Shown piece after piece: positions 54,398 to 63,682 of a stretch of DNA of 64,000 bases. The stretch lies in assembly GCF_022662195.1 (NCBI RefSeq), contig NZ_JAKMCS010000001.1, forward strand, positions 496,001-560,000. The letters run 5' to 3'. The translations under genes were made by a program, and so were the position numbers. The stretch is from Aestuariivivens insulae (GTDB lineage Bacteria > Bacteroidota > Bacteroidia > Flavobacteriales > Flavobacteriaceae). The notes beneath the pieces were generated by a model. It did not search any database. It was not told the DNA's origin and saw nothing but the letters and a program-made list of their open reading frames with translations. The first letter of the stretch is position 1. Every line of letters begins with the position of its first letter.

Positions 54398-54681
54398 TAA
54401 TTATGGTGAATAATTTAACTTATTTAACATTAAAAAGCGACAAATATTTAATTTTGAGTTATTAAATAGGGTTAAGCTTGTGATATTTTTACTTTTTAAG
54501 GCGACTTTTAGTTTTTCTGTTTGATGAACTATAAATTTATCTTCTTCAAAAATTAATTTTGTTAACGGACTTGCAACAAGAAATAAGGACAATTAGTTGA
54601 ATGGCTAAGTTTCAAGTTTATGGTTGTACAGTTAGTTGAAATTTTTTTTGGTTATGAAATGAACCCGTTTCTGAAAATAAA

Positions 54682-54715
54682 AAACTCAGAACAAATTTTT
54701 ATTTGTTCTGAGTTT
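54682..54715 (-). terminator. Terminator of SusC/D operon 2
   Basis: A perfect 15-bp stem (54682-54696 with 54701-54715, loop of 4) followed on the minus strand by a T-rich tract, 46 bp after the lipoprotein stop. With the leader of the first SusC gene it makes up most of the 390-bp spacer between the operons and separates the two transcripts. Confidence 0.88.
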
Positions 54716-54760
54716 ATAAACTTAATCTAAAAATAAAAAACTAAGAGATTGTTTCTATTG

Positions 54761-55648
54761 TTAATCTGGACAAACATTTAATAATTCGCCTTCTCTAGGT
54801 CCATTTTCGAAGCTCCAATCACCTACACCTTCGTCAAGTACTACATTGCCATCAGGGTCAGTAAGGGTGTATAAATTTTCACCTTCCCAACTACCTGCTG
54901 TATAGGTAAATGTAAATTCAGATGTTCCTTCTGGGACAGTAATGATTGCGGTAGTGCTTGTTCCCTCGGCAGCATAAATAGTTAGTACACCGTCAAGACT
55001 AACAGTTATATTTCCACCATTCCATCCGTCTCCATATAAGTCGGTCATATCTAGTACCCAATCACCTGGAGTAGGAATAGATATACAAACAACACCTGCG
55101 GTATATTCAAAAGGGGATGAAAAGAACAATTCGCCCTTTATACTGTCCCCAGTACTATCTTTATCAAATACTCTACCATCAGCCATATTAATGACTACCT
55201 GAAAAAAGAATTGGTCCCCTCCAGAAATTAGGGAAGCATCAAGATTTAGAGCAGTCAGGGTTTCTGGGATGGTCATATTGAAAGTATGCTCAAGAAAACC
55301 ATTAGAGTTAGTGGTTAAAGATGAAGGAGAAACAGTAGTTATAAAGGTAGAGGCAACAGAATCATCGCCAGATTCGGTTGACCGGTCTTTAAATTCTACC
55401 CACAATTCTATACTTTCTACATCTGTGCCATTTTCTGGTGTAACTAATTCACCTTGAATGCTGTAGGCGGAATTATCCAAGTCATTTAAGTTTACTGTTC
55501 CACCAGCATTTATCGATCTAAAATAGACGCCAGTTTCAATTTCTTCCACTCTTAATTTATAAAAAGGGTCTTTCTCTTCTTCTTCGCAAGAACTTAAGCC
55601 TATAAGGATTAAGCATGGAAGTATAAATATGTTTACTAAATTTTTCAT
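54761..55648 (-). CDS. Lipoprotein with C-terminal DxYGDGWNG domain (SusC/D operon 2)
   Basis: 295 residues. Lipobox LSSC (Cys at about 21). An N-terminal Ig-like region (YSIQGELVTPENGTDVESIEL) is followed by a C-terminal domain beginning around 195 with the widespread Bacteroidota motif DLYGDGWNGGNITVSLDG, then PEGTSEFTFTYTAGSWEGE. The last domain looks like a surface beta-sandwich for ligand binding. It follows the SusD gene by 11 bp and is presumably a surface accessory protein of that pair. Confidence 0.75.
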   Translation of the reverse strand: MKNLVNIFILPCLILIGLSSCEEEEKDPFYKLRVEEIETGVYFRSINAGGTVNLNDLDNSAYSIQGELVTPENGTDVESIELWVEFKDRSTESGDDSVASTFITTVSPSSLTTNSNGFLEHTFNMTIPETLTALNLDASLISGGDQFFFQVVINMADGRVFDKDSTGDSIKGELFFSSPFEYTAGVVCISIPTPGDWVLDMTDLYGDGWNGGNITVSLDGVLTIYAAEGTSTTAIITVPEGTSEFTFTYTAGSWEGENLYTLTDPDGNVVLDEGVGDWSFENGPREGELLNVCPD

Positions 55649-55659
55649 AATTATTTTTT

Positions 55660-57327
55660 TTAAAAATCTAAATTAGCATCATTTAAATCCCAAAAAACTT
55701 TAACAGCTTGATTTGGTTTTGGGTCTATATTGGTATTATTATCTATCGCAACCGATGGATATTTAAAGGAACGAATAAATGCTCCTGGAGCAGAAGACTG
55801 GGTAGGTTGCATATTTAATGGCATTCCGGTTCTTCTGTAATTGTTGTATGGTTCAACACCGTTACCCCATGCTGCTATGAATGCTTGCGTCATTATAATA
55901 TTTAATTTCTCTTCAGGGTTAGCAGCAGCATAATCAGATAAAACCTCATCCACGTAATCGTCTATTTCACTTTCAGATGCAGCATAAGAGCTTTGAAGCG
56001 TAGTTTCGTCAAAGTTTACAACCTTGTTAATTGATGCTCTAATGCCAGCTTCTAACATAGATACATCGCTATCATTAGTTCCTAATTCCAATGCCGCTTC
56101 GGCTCTCATGAAGTAGACATATGAAGATAACATTATTGGTTGTATACCTGCACCTTGCATTCCAGAAGTTGCGCCAACAGCAGAGAAGGAGTCGTTGTCA
56201 AATTTACCTCCAATTGGGTAAGTGCCCCAAGTTGTGATCTTGTTTTCATCTGAGGGCAAACCTTGTGCATCACCATGAATACGTCCCCAATATCCTTCGC
56301 CAATCGATGTGCAGAATGGATCCACTCCTGGGGTGTAATGACTTGGATAGCTTTCTGCAAGACATGGCAAATCAAAAATACCTTGCGCCGTAGCTGGAGG
56401 GAATTCGTTTACCTGTCGGTAGAAATAATAACGAGTTCTTGGGTCATCAGAATTAACCATTAAATTCATAAAATACATTGACATATACTCTCCACTTGGA
56501 GTATTTTCATAGTTATTAACGAACTGGGGATGCCTTACGTCTGGAGCTGTATTGTTAGTGCCGAACACGACGGCAAAATCTTCAGAAGAACTATCCATTA
56601 AATCACCGTCTGCTAAGATAGCATTTATGCCTGCAAGAGAAGCATTTTCATCTACAAGTCGAGTATTGTTGTAGATTCTTAGTTTCAAGGTTTTTGCCAA
56701 AGTAATCCATCTATTAACATTTCCGCCATAAAACAAGTCACTTGTAGAACCTAAGGATGCAGATGGCGTTTTTTCTAGGTTGGCGATAGCCTCATCTAAT
56801 AAGCTGAGTGCGGTATTATATAATTCTTGATCATCATCTACGGTTGGATTGAAAACACCGGTATCACCTTCAAGACCTTCAGAGTAAGGTACGTCTCCAA
56901 AGTAATCAACTAAAGTTGTTAAAGTATATGATTCAAGAATTTGCGCAACTCCTATATGATGAAATAAATCATTTTGAGAAGCTAGAATTTTGAGGTTTTT
57001 AGCATCAATTAAAACACCAGAGTAAGCTTGTCTCCATACATCATCAAAATCACCTGGTTCAAAAGCATTTTCGTAAAGAGGTCCATACATGTGTAACATT
57101 CTTACAACTCTCATTCCAGCTTCAAAGCCATAACGATTGTCTTCATCTTCTTCTGAAACCCATTTAGAGAAGTCCAGCAAAGTTCCATTGAGTAATAGAT
57201 TAACATCAGCAGATTCTGGTGTAGCACTATTAGGGTTTTCGTTTACATTTAAATTTGTTGTTTCACAAGAAATTACAACAAGAAATAATGCAAAGAACAG
57301 TATCGAAATTTTAATTTTTGTATTCAT
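55660..57327 (-). CDS. SusD/RagB-family outer-membrane lipoprotein (operon 2)
   Basis: 555 residues. Signal peptide with lipobox VISC (Cys at about 21), then ETTNLNVNENPNSATPESAD. TPR-like helices include VAQILESYTLTTLVDYFGDVPYSE and WITLAKTLKLRIYNNTRLV. The C-terminal region has AFIAAWGNGVEPYNNYRRTG, a SusD signature near the end. It forms the lid of the SusC channel encoded 15 bp upstream. The protein is longer than the operon 1 SusD, so the two systems probably take different substrates. Confidence 0.93.
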   Translation of the reverse strand: MNTKIKISILFFALFLVVISCETTNLNVNENPNSATPESADVNLLLNGTLLDFSKWVSEEDEDNRYGFEAGMRVVRMLHMYGPLYENAFEPGDFDDVWRQAYSGVLIDAKNLKILASQNDLFHHIGVAQILESYTLTTLVDYFGDVPYSEGLEGDTGVFNPTVDDDQELYNTALSLLDEAIANLEKTPSASLGSTSDLFYGGNVNRWITLAKTLKLRIYNNTRLVDENASLAGINAILADGDLMDSSSEDFAVVFGTNNTAPDVRHPQFVNNYENTPSGEYMSMYFMNLMVNSDDPRTRYYFYRQVNEFPPATAQGIFDLPCLAESYPSHYTPGVDPFCTSIGEGYWGRIHGDAQGLPSDENKITTWGTYPIGGKFDNDSFSAVGATSGMQGAGIQPIMLSSYVYFMRAEAALELGTNDSDVSMLEAGIRASINKVVNFDETTLQSSYAASESEIDDYVDEVLSDYAAANPEEKLNIIMTQAFIAAWGNGVEPYNNYRRTGMPLNMQPTQSSAPGAFIRSFKYPSVAIDNNTNIDPKPNQAVKVFWDLNDANLDF

Positions 57328-57342
57328 AATTTTTTTTCTTTT

Positions 57343-60300
57343 TTAGAATGAAGCTCTTATTGACAAGCCATATCTTTTTGCAGTAGGCCCAGTTAGGAGG
57401 TCGAAACCTCTAGAGTTTCCAACACCTTCACTATTCACAGATGGATCAAAATTTATTGAGTCTGGAAAATTAAATGCTTTAAACCACAGATTATTACCAA
57501 TAGCTGAAATTGTTAGATTTCCAAAAGGAGTTTTATCAAGCACTTTTTTAGGGAAAGCATAAGTTAAAGATATTTCTCTTAATCTTAAACTTGTAGCATC
57601 ATAAACCTTAAACTCTTCATTACCTAAATTTTCCCAGTAATGATCATTTGAAGAGATTTGAATGTTGTTTGGATTGCCATTGGCAAAAACACCAGGTGCG
57701 ACCACGGGGATTGATCTGTCAAAAGAAGTTTCTCCTGCTAGACCACGAATAAGCAAAGTGTTTGCAGTTGCAGAGTACATATCACCACCGTGAGTGTAAT
57801 CCCATTGCATTGAAAGCTTAAATCCTTTATAAGAAAGATTATTAATTAATGTGCTATTCCAATCAGGGTTTGGGTCGCCAATTATGCCAATCTCGTCTTG
57901 AAGTAAGTATAAGCCGTCTGTACCTACAATAGGGTTTCCGTTAGCATCTCTTTGAACTACATCTCCCATCATAGTGTTAAATGGTTGGCCTTCAATTGCA
58001 AAATTACCTAGATTGGAATATGGTCCAGACAAAAATAAAGCACCATCAACAGGTAAATCTGTAACCGTACTTTCGTAGGCGTCAAAATTTAAGATAAAAT
58101 CCCAACGGAAATTATCGTTTTTTATGGGGACAGCATTAATGCCTATTTCTATTCCCTCTGTCTCTAAGTTTCCTGCGTTTATAGCTGTAACGGTATATCC
58201 TGAAGCTGGATCTAATCTTTGATCCAAGATTTGATCTTCGGCTTCTTTCTTGTAGATACTTCCCTCAAATCCTAGACGATTGTTTAAAAGCTTGAATTCT
58301 ACACCAAGTTCTATTTCTGAAACTAATTCAGGTTTTAAACCTGGATTCCCAAGTCTGTTTATGCCACTGTCGTTTATGTTAACGTTGCTGCCGTTAACGT
58401 TTACGGCATTACCTGAGGAGTCTAGCCATGCTCTAGCTTGTACTCCTAGAGCGCTTCTTGTTACATACGGCCCAGCAAATCTAGCTGAACTACCATAACC
58501 AAATCGAAGTTTCAAGTAGTTTAAAGTGTTGCTTTTTAAGCTTGGGAAGGCAGATGTTGGAATAAATGATACACTCGCGCCAGGATAAAATAAAGAATTG
58601 TTTCCAGATTCATGGGTCGAAGCCCAATCATTTCTACCAGAAACATTTAAGAATAAAAAGTTATTGTATCCAAAGGTTGCAGAACCATATAAACCATAAA
58701 CATTTTGTTGTTCTTGGTATAAGTCTGTAGCATTTCTGTTTTCAAAATTATTTGCAAAAAACAGCCCGTAAATGAGTTGCCTGTCATACTGAACTGTTGA
58801 AGATGTATAAGTGTTTCTTCGACTATTGAAACCAGCTGTAGCAGATAAATTAATTTTCTCGCTTAGGTCTTTATTTACCGTGGTAATAAATGAATGATCC
58901 CAAGTTTTTTCTGTAACACGTGTTTCATAATATAATCCGTTAGGTAAATAAACACCGCCTTTATTTACTCTAAAAGAGGAAGTTTCATTGTAGCTGTCTA
59001 GCCCGGTTCTCCATGTTAAGGATAACCAATCATTCATTTCATATGTGCCGGCCATAGAAATGAAAACCCTATCAGTAATCTCTTGATCAATTTCATTTTC
59101 AGCTGTCCATCTTGGGTTTTGAATATCATTGGCACTACGGTAATAAACACTACGATTTTGACTGTCCTTATAGGGGAGATTCATTAAATCTACCGATCTA
59201 GGCGTGTATAAAACATTTGCAAAGATACCAGATCCTCCAGATTCAACATTACTTGCCCCGGTACTAGCCGCATTAGGTGGGTTTTTCTTATCTGTATTCG
59301 TATACATCATAGACCCTCTAAATGTGAACTTGTTTGATAATTTTGCAGACCCTCCAATGTTAAAATTATTTCTTCTTAAGGTGTTATTTGGCGTAAATCC
59401 TTTTTGATCAGTATTGGTGTAAGCAAGATTCATGCTTAAATTTTCAGCGGATTTAGAAACATTAACACTATTAATATTTGTGTAACCAGTGCTAAAAAAG
59501 TTGTCAACGCTATTATATGGTTTGTAAAGATAAGTTGTGTTCCCGGCAAATTCGGGAAAGGTATCATCAAAAGTAACCCCTCCAGTATTTTGTGCTGCAG
59601 CGTAGGAGTTTCCAGAGTAAACGTGTGTTATTTGTTCATAAGGCGTAGTGAATTCGGACCCCCAGTTACTGAATGCTTTTCCTTTGCTATTCTGCCATCC
59701 TCCACCATATCTGCTTTGATAGTCTGGGGTAGATGATATTTCTTCAATGAAATATGAACTGTTAACACTTACTTCCAGTTTTTTCTGGACTTGACCGGTA
59801 CCATTTTTAGTGGTAATTAATATTACACCGTTCCTTCCTAGCTCTCCATATAAGGTCGTAGCACTTAAACCCTTTAGTACACTCACTTCAGAGATGTTGT
59901 TAGGGTCCAAATCTAAAAGCCTGCTTGCTGAATTATTTCCTGATTCTGAGGTAGAAAAAGTACTTGTTTCGTTTGTTGAGTTTGAAAATGGAACACCATC
60001 AACAATAATTAAAGGCTGGTTGTCTCCAGTTATACTGGAAAAACCTCTTATGGTTATATTGGTTCCACTTCCTGCCATACCACTTCCGCCAAGTATGTTT
60101 ACACCTGCAACTTGACCGGATAAGGCCCTTGCCACATCCGTTTCTGGTCTTTCTGCAACTGCTTCTCCCTTTAATGTTGAAACAGCGTATCCTAGAGCTT
60201 TTTTCTCACGTTTAATACCTTGGGCTGTAACAACTACTTCCTCCAACGACTCTGTATCCTCGGATAAGGTGGCATTAATAGTGTTTGATGAGCCGATTTG

Positions 60301-60549
60301 GATTTCCTGAGTAGTATACCCGACAAAGCTAAAGACTAAAGTTTGTCCTTGGCTTGCCTCAATAGTATAATTTCCATCGAAATCGGTGGAGGTACCAGTG
60401 GAAGTACCTTTTACTAAGACTGTTGTTCCTGGAAGAGGCAATCCACTTTCATCCGAAACCTTACCAGAAACTGTCTTTTCTTGTGCAAAAGAAAATTGCA
60501 CAGCTAACGCTAGAAACAGCGTTAGCATTCCGCTAAACTTTGTTTTCAT
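57343..60549 (-). CDS. SusC/RagA-family TonB-linked outer-membrane protein (operon 2)
   Basis: 1068 residues. Signal peptide MKTKFSGMLTLFLALAVQFS; regulatory-like domain KTVSGKVSDESGLPLPGTTV; TonB-box-containing linker LEEVVVTAQGIKREKKALGY; plug with GSGMAGSGTNITIRGFSSI and SVLKGLSATTLYGELGRNGV; and a barrel ending YGLSIRASF. A classic SusC import channel. It heads an operon with a SusD and a surface lipoprotein. The 5' end is very like that of the other SusC (same leader, same signal peptide pattern), but the barrels differ, which suggests duplication followed by divergence or barrel exchange. Confidence 0.95.
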   Translation of the reverse strand: MKTKFSGMLTLFLALAVQFSFAQEKTVSGKVSDESGLPLPGTTVLVKGTSTGTSTDFDGNYTIEASQGQTLVFSFVGYTTQEIQIGSSNTINATLSEDTESLEEVVVTAQGIKREKKALGYAVSTLKGEAVAERPETDVARALSGQVAGVNILGGSGMAGSGTNITIRGFSSITGDNQPLIIVDGVPFSNSTNETSTFSTSESGNNSASRLLDLDPNNISEVSVLKGLSATTLYGELGRNGVILITTKNGTGQVQKKLEVSVNSSYFIEEISSTPDYQSRYGGGWQNSKGKAFSNWGSEFTTPYEQITHVYSGNSYAAAQNTGGVTFDDTFPEFAGNTTYLYKPYNSVDNFFSTGYTNINSVNVSKSAENLSMNLAYTNTDQKGFTPNNTLRRNNFNIGGSAKLSNKFTFRGSMMYTNTDKKNPPNAASTGASNVESGGSGIFANVLYTPRSVDLMNLPYKDSQNRSVYYRSANDIQNPRWTAENEIDQEITDRVFISMAGTYEMNDWLSLTWRTGLDSYNETSSFRVNKGGVYLPNGLYYETRVTEKTWDHSFITTVNKDLSEKINLSATAGFNSRRNTYTSSTVQYDRQLIYGLFFANNFENRNATDLYQEQQNVYGLYGSATFGYNNFLFLNVSGRNDWASTHESGNNSLFYPGASVSFIPTSAFPSLKSNTLNYLKLRFGYGSSARFAGPYVTRSALGVQARAWLDSSGNAVNVNGSNVNINDSGINRLGNPGLKPELVSEIELGVEFKLLNNRLGFEGSIYKKEAEDQILDQRLDPASGYTVTAINAGNLETEGIEIGINAVPIKNDNFRWDFILNFDAYESTVTDLPVDGALFLSGPYSNLGNFAIEGQPFNTMMGDVVQRDANGNPIVGTDGLYLLQDEIGIIGDPNPDWNSTLINNLSYKGFKLSMQWDYTHGGDMYSATANTLLIRGLAGETSFDRSIPVVAPGVFANGNPNNIQISSNDHYWENLGNEEFKVYDATSLRLREISLTYAFPKKVLDKTPFGNLTISAIGNNLWFKAFNFPDSINFDPSVNSEGVGNSRGFDLLTGPTAKRYGLSIRASF
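60503..60526 (-). promoter_or_regulatory. Hairpin in the SusC signal-peptide codons
   Basis: A perfect 9-bp inverted repeat (60503-60511 with 60518-60526) lies about 23 bases after the AUG of the second SusC gene; the first SusC has an 8-bp version at 54294-54301 with 54308-54315. It may simply reflect the leucine/alanine codons, but it could affect translation initiation. Confidence 0.4.
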
Positions 60550-60607
60550 TTTTTAATTATTTGAATTAGTCAAGACCAAAAATCATAATAAAAAGTTAAT
60601 AAAACAA
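60550..60607 (-). promoter_or_regulatory. Shared SusC leader/promoter, copy 2
   Basis: Counterpart of 54340-54397, aligned without gaps, directly upstream of the second SusC gene. An extra AACC-A6-GGTT palindrome lies just beyond (about 60607-60623). The remaining spacer to 60820 shows no gene. Confidence 0.6.
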
Positions 60608-60820
60608 CCTTTTTTGGTTAAAATGTTATTTTCTGTTTTTTGTGTAAAATGTTTATATCTTATTAATAACAGGTATTGTTTGAAGAAAACCTTATAATAC
60701 TTGTGTTTTTTTAATAATATTATAACATAGGCATGAGAAAAAAATGCAGGCATAGTATTTTGCTTATTAAAGGAATGTTAGTTTCAAATATTGTGTTAAA
60801 GGTAAGCCATAAAGGATGGG

Positions 60821-62545
60821 TTAGAACGGAGCCGTCAAGCTCAAATGAATTTTAGAGTTGGATAGTTTGAATTTTTGATTTTCATTCTTGCCATTGGCAT
60901 AAATAAACCTAAACAAGCCAGATTTTGTTAGAAGCCCAAATCCAAACCCAAAGCCAAAGAGTTTTTCTTTTGAAGCTGTGATTTTATTTTCAAAATAAGC
61001 AGCATCAATAATTGAATGCGCATAGATGGTATTGTTAAGGCGGTACCTGTATTCGGTATTGAGGAGACCAAACAGGGAGGCGTACAAGCTATTTTCTTCA
61101 AAACCTCTAATGGAGTTAATCCCCCCAAAACGGATAAGCTCGTTTTCAAAATAGGTGTCTGAGGTAATGCTGGCGCCGCTAATTCTCAAGTATAGGCTGT
61201 TTCTTGCACTAAGGTTTATAATCTTAAAGGCGTCTAAGGCAAATTTTGTTTGGTTTTCCGAGCTCGTTGTTGTTTTTCGTTTTCCAAAATTGAACTCTGT
61301 ATTTAGTGTTGTGTTAATGGGGAATAACAGGTCGTTGTTTTGAAGAGTGGCATATTGGAAACCCATGGAGATAAAATTGGCGTCAAAATCTGTTATTTGT
61401 GAAGTGCTATTTGTTGAAAGGTTATTCGACTCTAAGGCGCTTATACCTGTGTAAATTTTGGTTTTAGAATTTATTTGATAATTAAGTTTTATAGTTTGGT
61501 TCGCATTGGTGAAAGAGGAATCACGCTTAAAAAGGTATAATTGAAGGTCTAAACCAATGGGTGATTTGAGCAAATAGGGCAGGGACAGATTAGCTTCAAA
61601 GGTTTTTTGGTCGTTTTCATCACTTTTGTAAAGTAGTCTAAACGTTTCGCCATAATTTAAATTATTACTAAGGTTTAAGTTTAAGTAGCCATCAAACTCT
61701 ATATTGCCAGTGTCTTCGTTAGAGCCAAAACCAATAAAACCATCAAAATTATTGCTCTTGGCCTTTTCAATATAAAGGTAGAGTGTGGTGGAGTCTTTCG
61801 AAAATAAAACTTCGGGCGATTTTATTTGGTTGGCGAATTTTAAATCGCTTAATCTTTCGGTCTTGTTTTTAATGGTAGCCAAATCGAATGTTTGTCCGGT
61901 CTTAATTTTTAAGTAATGCTTTAAATATGATATCGGGAATTTTTCATAGCCCTTAATGATAATGTTGTCAACGCTTCTTTTTTGTTTGTTCGTTTTAATT
62001 ATTAAGTTGGTTTTTAAATTATCGCCATCTATTGAAATATTGGATAGTTTTATTTTTGTGAAGGGGTAGCCTGCTTCGGCTATTTTGGAATTAATGTACA
62101 ATAATGCATTTTCAACTTCACTAAAGTGTAATAGAAAATAACCTTTGTGGTTGTGCTTGGAAATGGCATTTATAATTTCAGGGTCAATTAAGGTTTTGTC
62201 GTAATATATATATATGGAGTTGAATTTTTGATTTAATTGCATTTTAGCAATAAATGTGGAGTCGTTATTTTTTATTATAGATTCCAGCTTGTTTTCAATA
62301 TAACCTAGTTTGTAAATCTTGTTTTGTAGCGTGTCGATTATATTTACTATGGACTGGTAATCCGGTAGCGTCTTGTTGTAACCCAATGAATCTATGAGAG
62401 TGGTTTCTTTTTGGGTTGTTCCTTCTATTTTTAAGTTTAAATTTTGCCCGTCTATTTCCGAAGAAAAAAGTATATATATAATAAGGAGTAAAAAAGTGCT
62501 TTTTTTTACATTTATTAATTTTTGAATCGGTATAGAAAATGGCAT
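60821..62545 (-). CDS. Omp85/TamA-like outer-membrane protein with POTRA domain
   Basis: 574 residues. A possible alternative start is the downstream VKKSTFLLLIIYILF part, since the first 12 residues precede the signal-like helix. A POTRA-type domain at about 175-245 (KRSVDNIIIKGYEKFPISYL) follows an N-terminal segment that may hold a second POTRA. The barrel (about 260-574) has the Omp85 motif in FGGINSIRGFEENSL and ends HLSLTAPF with a terminal Phe. It belongs to the BamA/TamA/two-partner secretion superfamily, but its length and single clear POTRA rule out BamA itself. Likely secretes or inserts a specific outer-membrane protein; no partner gene is adjacent. Confidence 0.85.
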   Translation of the reverse strand: MPFSIPIQKLINVKKSTFLLLIIYILFSSEIDGQNLNLKIEGTTQKETTLIDSLGYNKTLPDYQSIVNIIDTLQNKIYKLGYIENKLESIIKNNDSTFIAKMQLNQKFNSIYIYYDKTLIDPEIINAISKHNHKGYFLLHFSEVENALLYINSKIAEAGYPFTKIKLSNISIDGDNLKTNLIIKTNKQKRSVDNIIIKGYEKFPISYLKHYLKIKTGQTFDLATIKNKTERLSDLKFANQIKSPEVLFSKDSTTLYLYIEKAKSNNFDGFIGFGSNEDTGNIEFDGYLNLNLSNNLNYGETFRLLYKSDENDQKTFEANLSLPYLLKSPIGLDLQLYLFKRDSSFTNANQTIKLNYQINSKTKIYTGISALESNNLSTNSTSQITDFDANFISMGFQYATLQNNDLLFPINTTLNTEFNFGKRKTTTSSENQTKFALDAFKIINLSARNSLYLRISGASITSDTYFENELIRFGGINSIRGFEENSLYASLFGLLNTEYRYRLNNTIYAHSIIDAAYFENKITASKEKLFGFGFGFGLLTKSGLFRFIYANGKNENQKFKLSNSKIHLSLTAPF

Positions 62546-62659
62546 ACTGCTACTGGCTACTGCAAACTAATATAGAATGTAAATCTAACGGAAAATTGAG
62601 ACTTATAATATACTGTCTTTAGTAATTTTCAGATTCGCTTAAAAATTAATGAATTAGGG

Positions 62660-62690
62660 TTTGAATAATTCATTTTAATTTCTACCTTTG
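62660..62690 (+). promoter_or_regulatory. str operon promoter
   Basis: TTTG at 62660-62663 and TACCTTTG at 62683-62690, 19 bases apart, match the Bacteroidota -33/-7 consensus exactly. The rpsL ATG lies 43 bp downstream of the -7 element. The clearest promoter in the window. Confidence 0.85.
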
Positions 62691-62732
62691 CAGCCCTCTA
62701 AGAAGAGGATTTTTAAATTTATATAATAATTT

Positions 62733-63107
62733 ATGCCAACAATTTCACAATTAGTAAGAACAGGAAGAGCCAAAATAACCAAGAAGAGTAAATCGGCTGC
62801 TTTAAATTCTTGTCCTCAAAGACGTGGCGTATGTACTCGTGTTTACACTACAACACCAAAGAAACCAAACTCAGCAATGCGTAAAGTTGCAAGGGTAAGG
62901 TTAACAAATGGTAATGAAGTAAATGCATACATCCCAGGAGAAGGGCACAATTTGCAAGAGCACTCGATAGTATTGGTTAGAGGTGGAAGGGTAAAAGATT
63001 TACCAGGTGTTAGATATCATATTGTGCGTGGTGCTTTGGATACTGCAGGTGTGCAAGGTAGAACGCAACGTAGATCTAAGTACGGTGCTAAACGCCCTAA
63101 AAAGTAA
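62733..63107 (+). CDS. rpsL: 30S ribosomal protein uS12
   Basis: 124 residues, full length. Signatures: [12 protein letters not shown] at the start, [20 protein letters not shown] (decoding-centre loop, residues 30-49), [20 protein letters not shown], and the C-terminal [11 protein letters not shown]. The lysines that give streptomycin resistance when mutated are wild type in the KKPN and GGRVK segments. First gene of the str operon. The next gene follows after 91 bp, which is unusually far for this operon. Confidence 0.97.
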   Translation: MPTISQLVRTGRAKITKKSKSAALNSCPQRRGVCTRVYTTTPKKPNSAMRKVARVRLTNGNEVNAYIPGEGHNLQEHSIVLVRGGRVKDLPGVRYHIVRGALDTAGVQGRTQRRSKYGAKRPKK

Positions 63108-63117
63108 AATGAAAGTT

Positions 63118-63187
63118 AGAGGTTAGAAGTTAGAAGTAAAAAGTTGAAAACAGTTTACCAATAACCAATAACTAATAACAAATAACT
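63118..63187. repeat. Low-complexity repeats inside the str operon
   Basis: Between rpsL and rpsG there are repeated GTTAGA/GTTAGAAG units, then AATAACCAATAACTAATAACAAATAAC units, in the middle of an operon that is normally compact. These look like the same slippage-prone filler as at 44843-44910. Confidence 0.65.
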
Positions 63188-63198
63188 TAACAGAAGAC

Positions 63199-63675
63199 AT
63201 GAGAAAAAGACAAGCTAAAAAAAGACCACTTTTACCAGATCCAAGATTTAACGATCAGTTGGTAACGCGTTTTGTGAACAACATGATGTGGGACGGTAAG
63301 AAGTCTGTAGCGTTTAAAGTATTCTACGATGCTATCGATATTGTAGATGCTAAAAAAACTGATGAAGAAAAATCTGCTTTAGAAATTTGGAAAGATGCTT
63401 TATCGAATGTAATGCCTCACGTAGAAGTACGTAGTCGTCGTGTGGGTGGAGCTACATTTCAAATTCCAATGCAAATTCGTCCAGATAGAAAAATTTCTAC
63501 AGCCATGAAATGGTTAATTGGTTACTCTCGTAAGCGTAACGAAAAATCAATGGCACAACGTTTAGCTTCTGAAATTTTAGCAGCAGCTAAAGAAGAAGGT
63601 GCAGCAGTTAAGAAAAGAGTAGATACTCATAAAATGGCAGAAGCTAACAAAGCATTCTCTCACTTTAGATTTTAA
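63199..63675 (+). CDS. rpsG: 30S ribosomal protein uS7
   Basis: 158 residues, standard length. It starts [15 protein letters not shown] and carries [38 protein letters not shown] (16S rRNA 3' domain contact) and the C-terminal [20 protein letters not shown]. It nucleates assembly of the 30S head. Second gene of the str operon, 7 bp before fusA. Confidence 0.97.
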   Translation: MRKRQAKKRPLLPDPRFNDQLVTRFVNNMMWDGKKSVAFKVFYDAIDIVDAKKTDEEKSALEIWKDALSNVMPHVEVRSRRVGGATFQIPMQIRPDRKISTAMKWLIGYSRKRNEKSMAQRLASEILAAAKEEGAAVKKRVDTHKMAEANKAFSHFRF

Positions 63676-63682
63676 TTAGGAC

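Noticed and set aside
54401-54592. 63-residue reading frame upstream of the first SusC gene
   Set aside because: No signal peptide, unusual composition and it lies in the leader and terminator region; probably a random frame.
49211-60549. A polysaccharide-utilisation locus with substrate-degrading enzymes
   Set aside because: Only SusC, SusD and lipoproteins are present; no CAZymes, sulfatases or regulators are in the flanking DNA.
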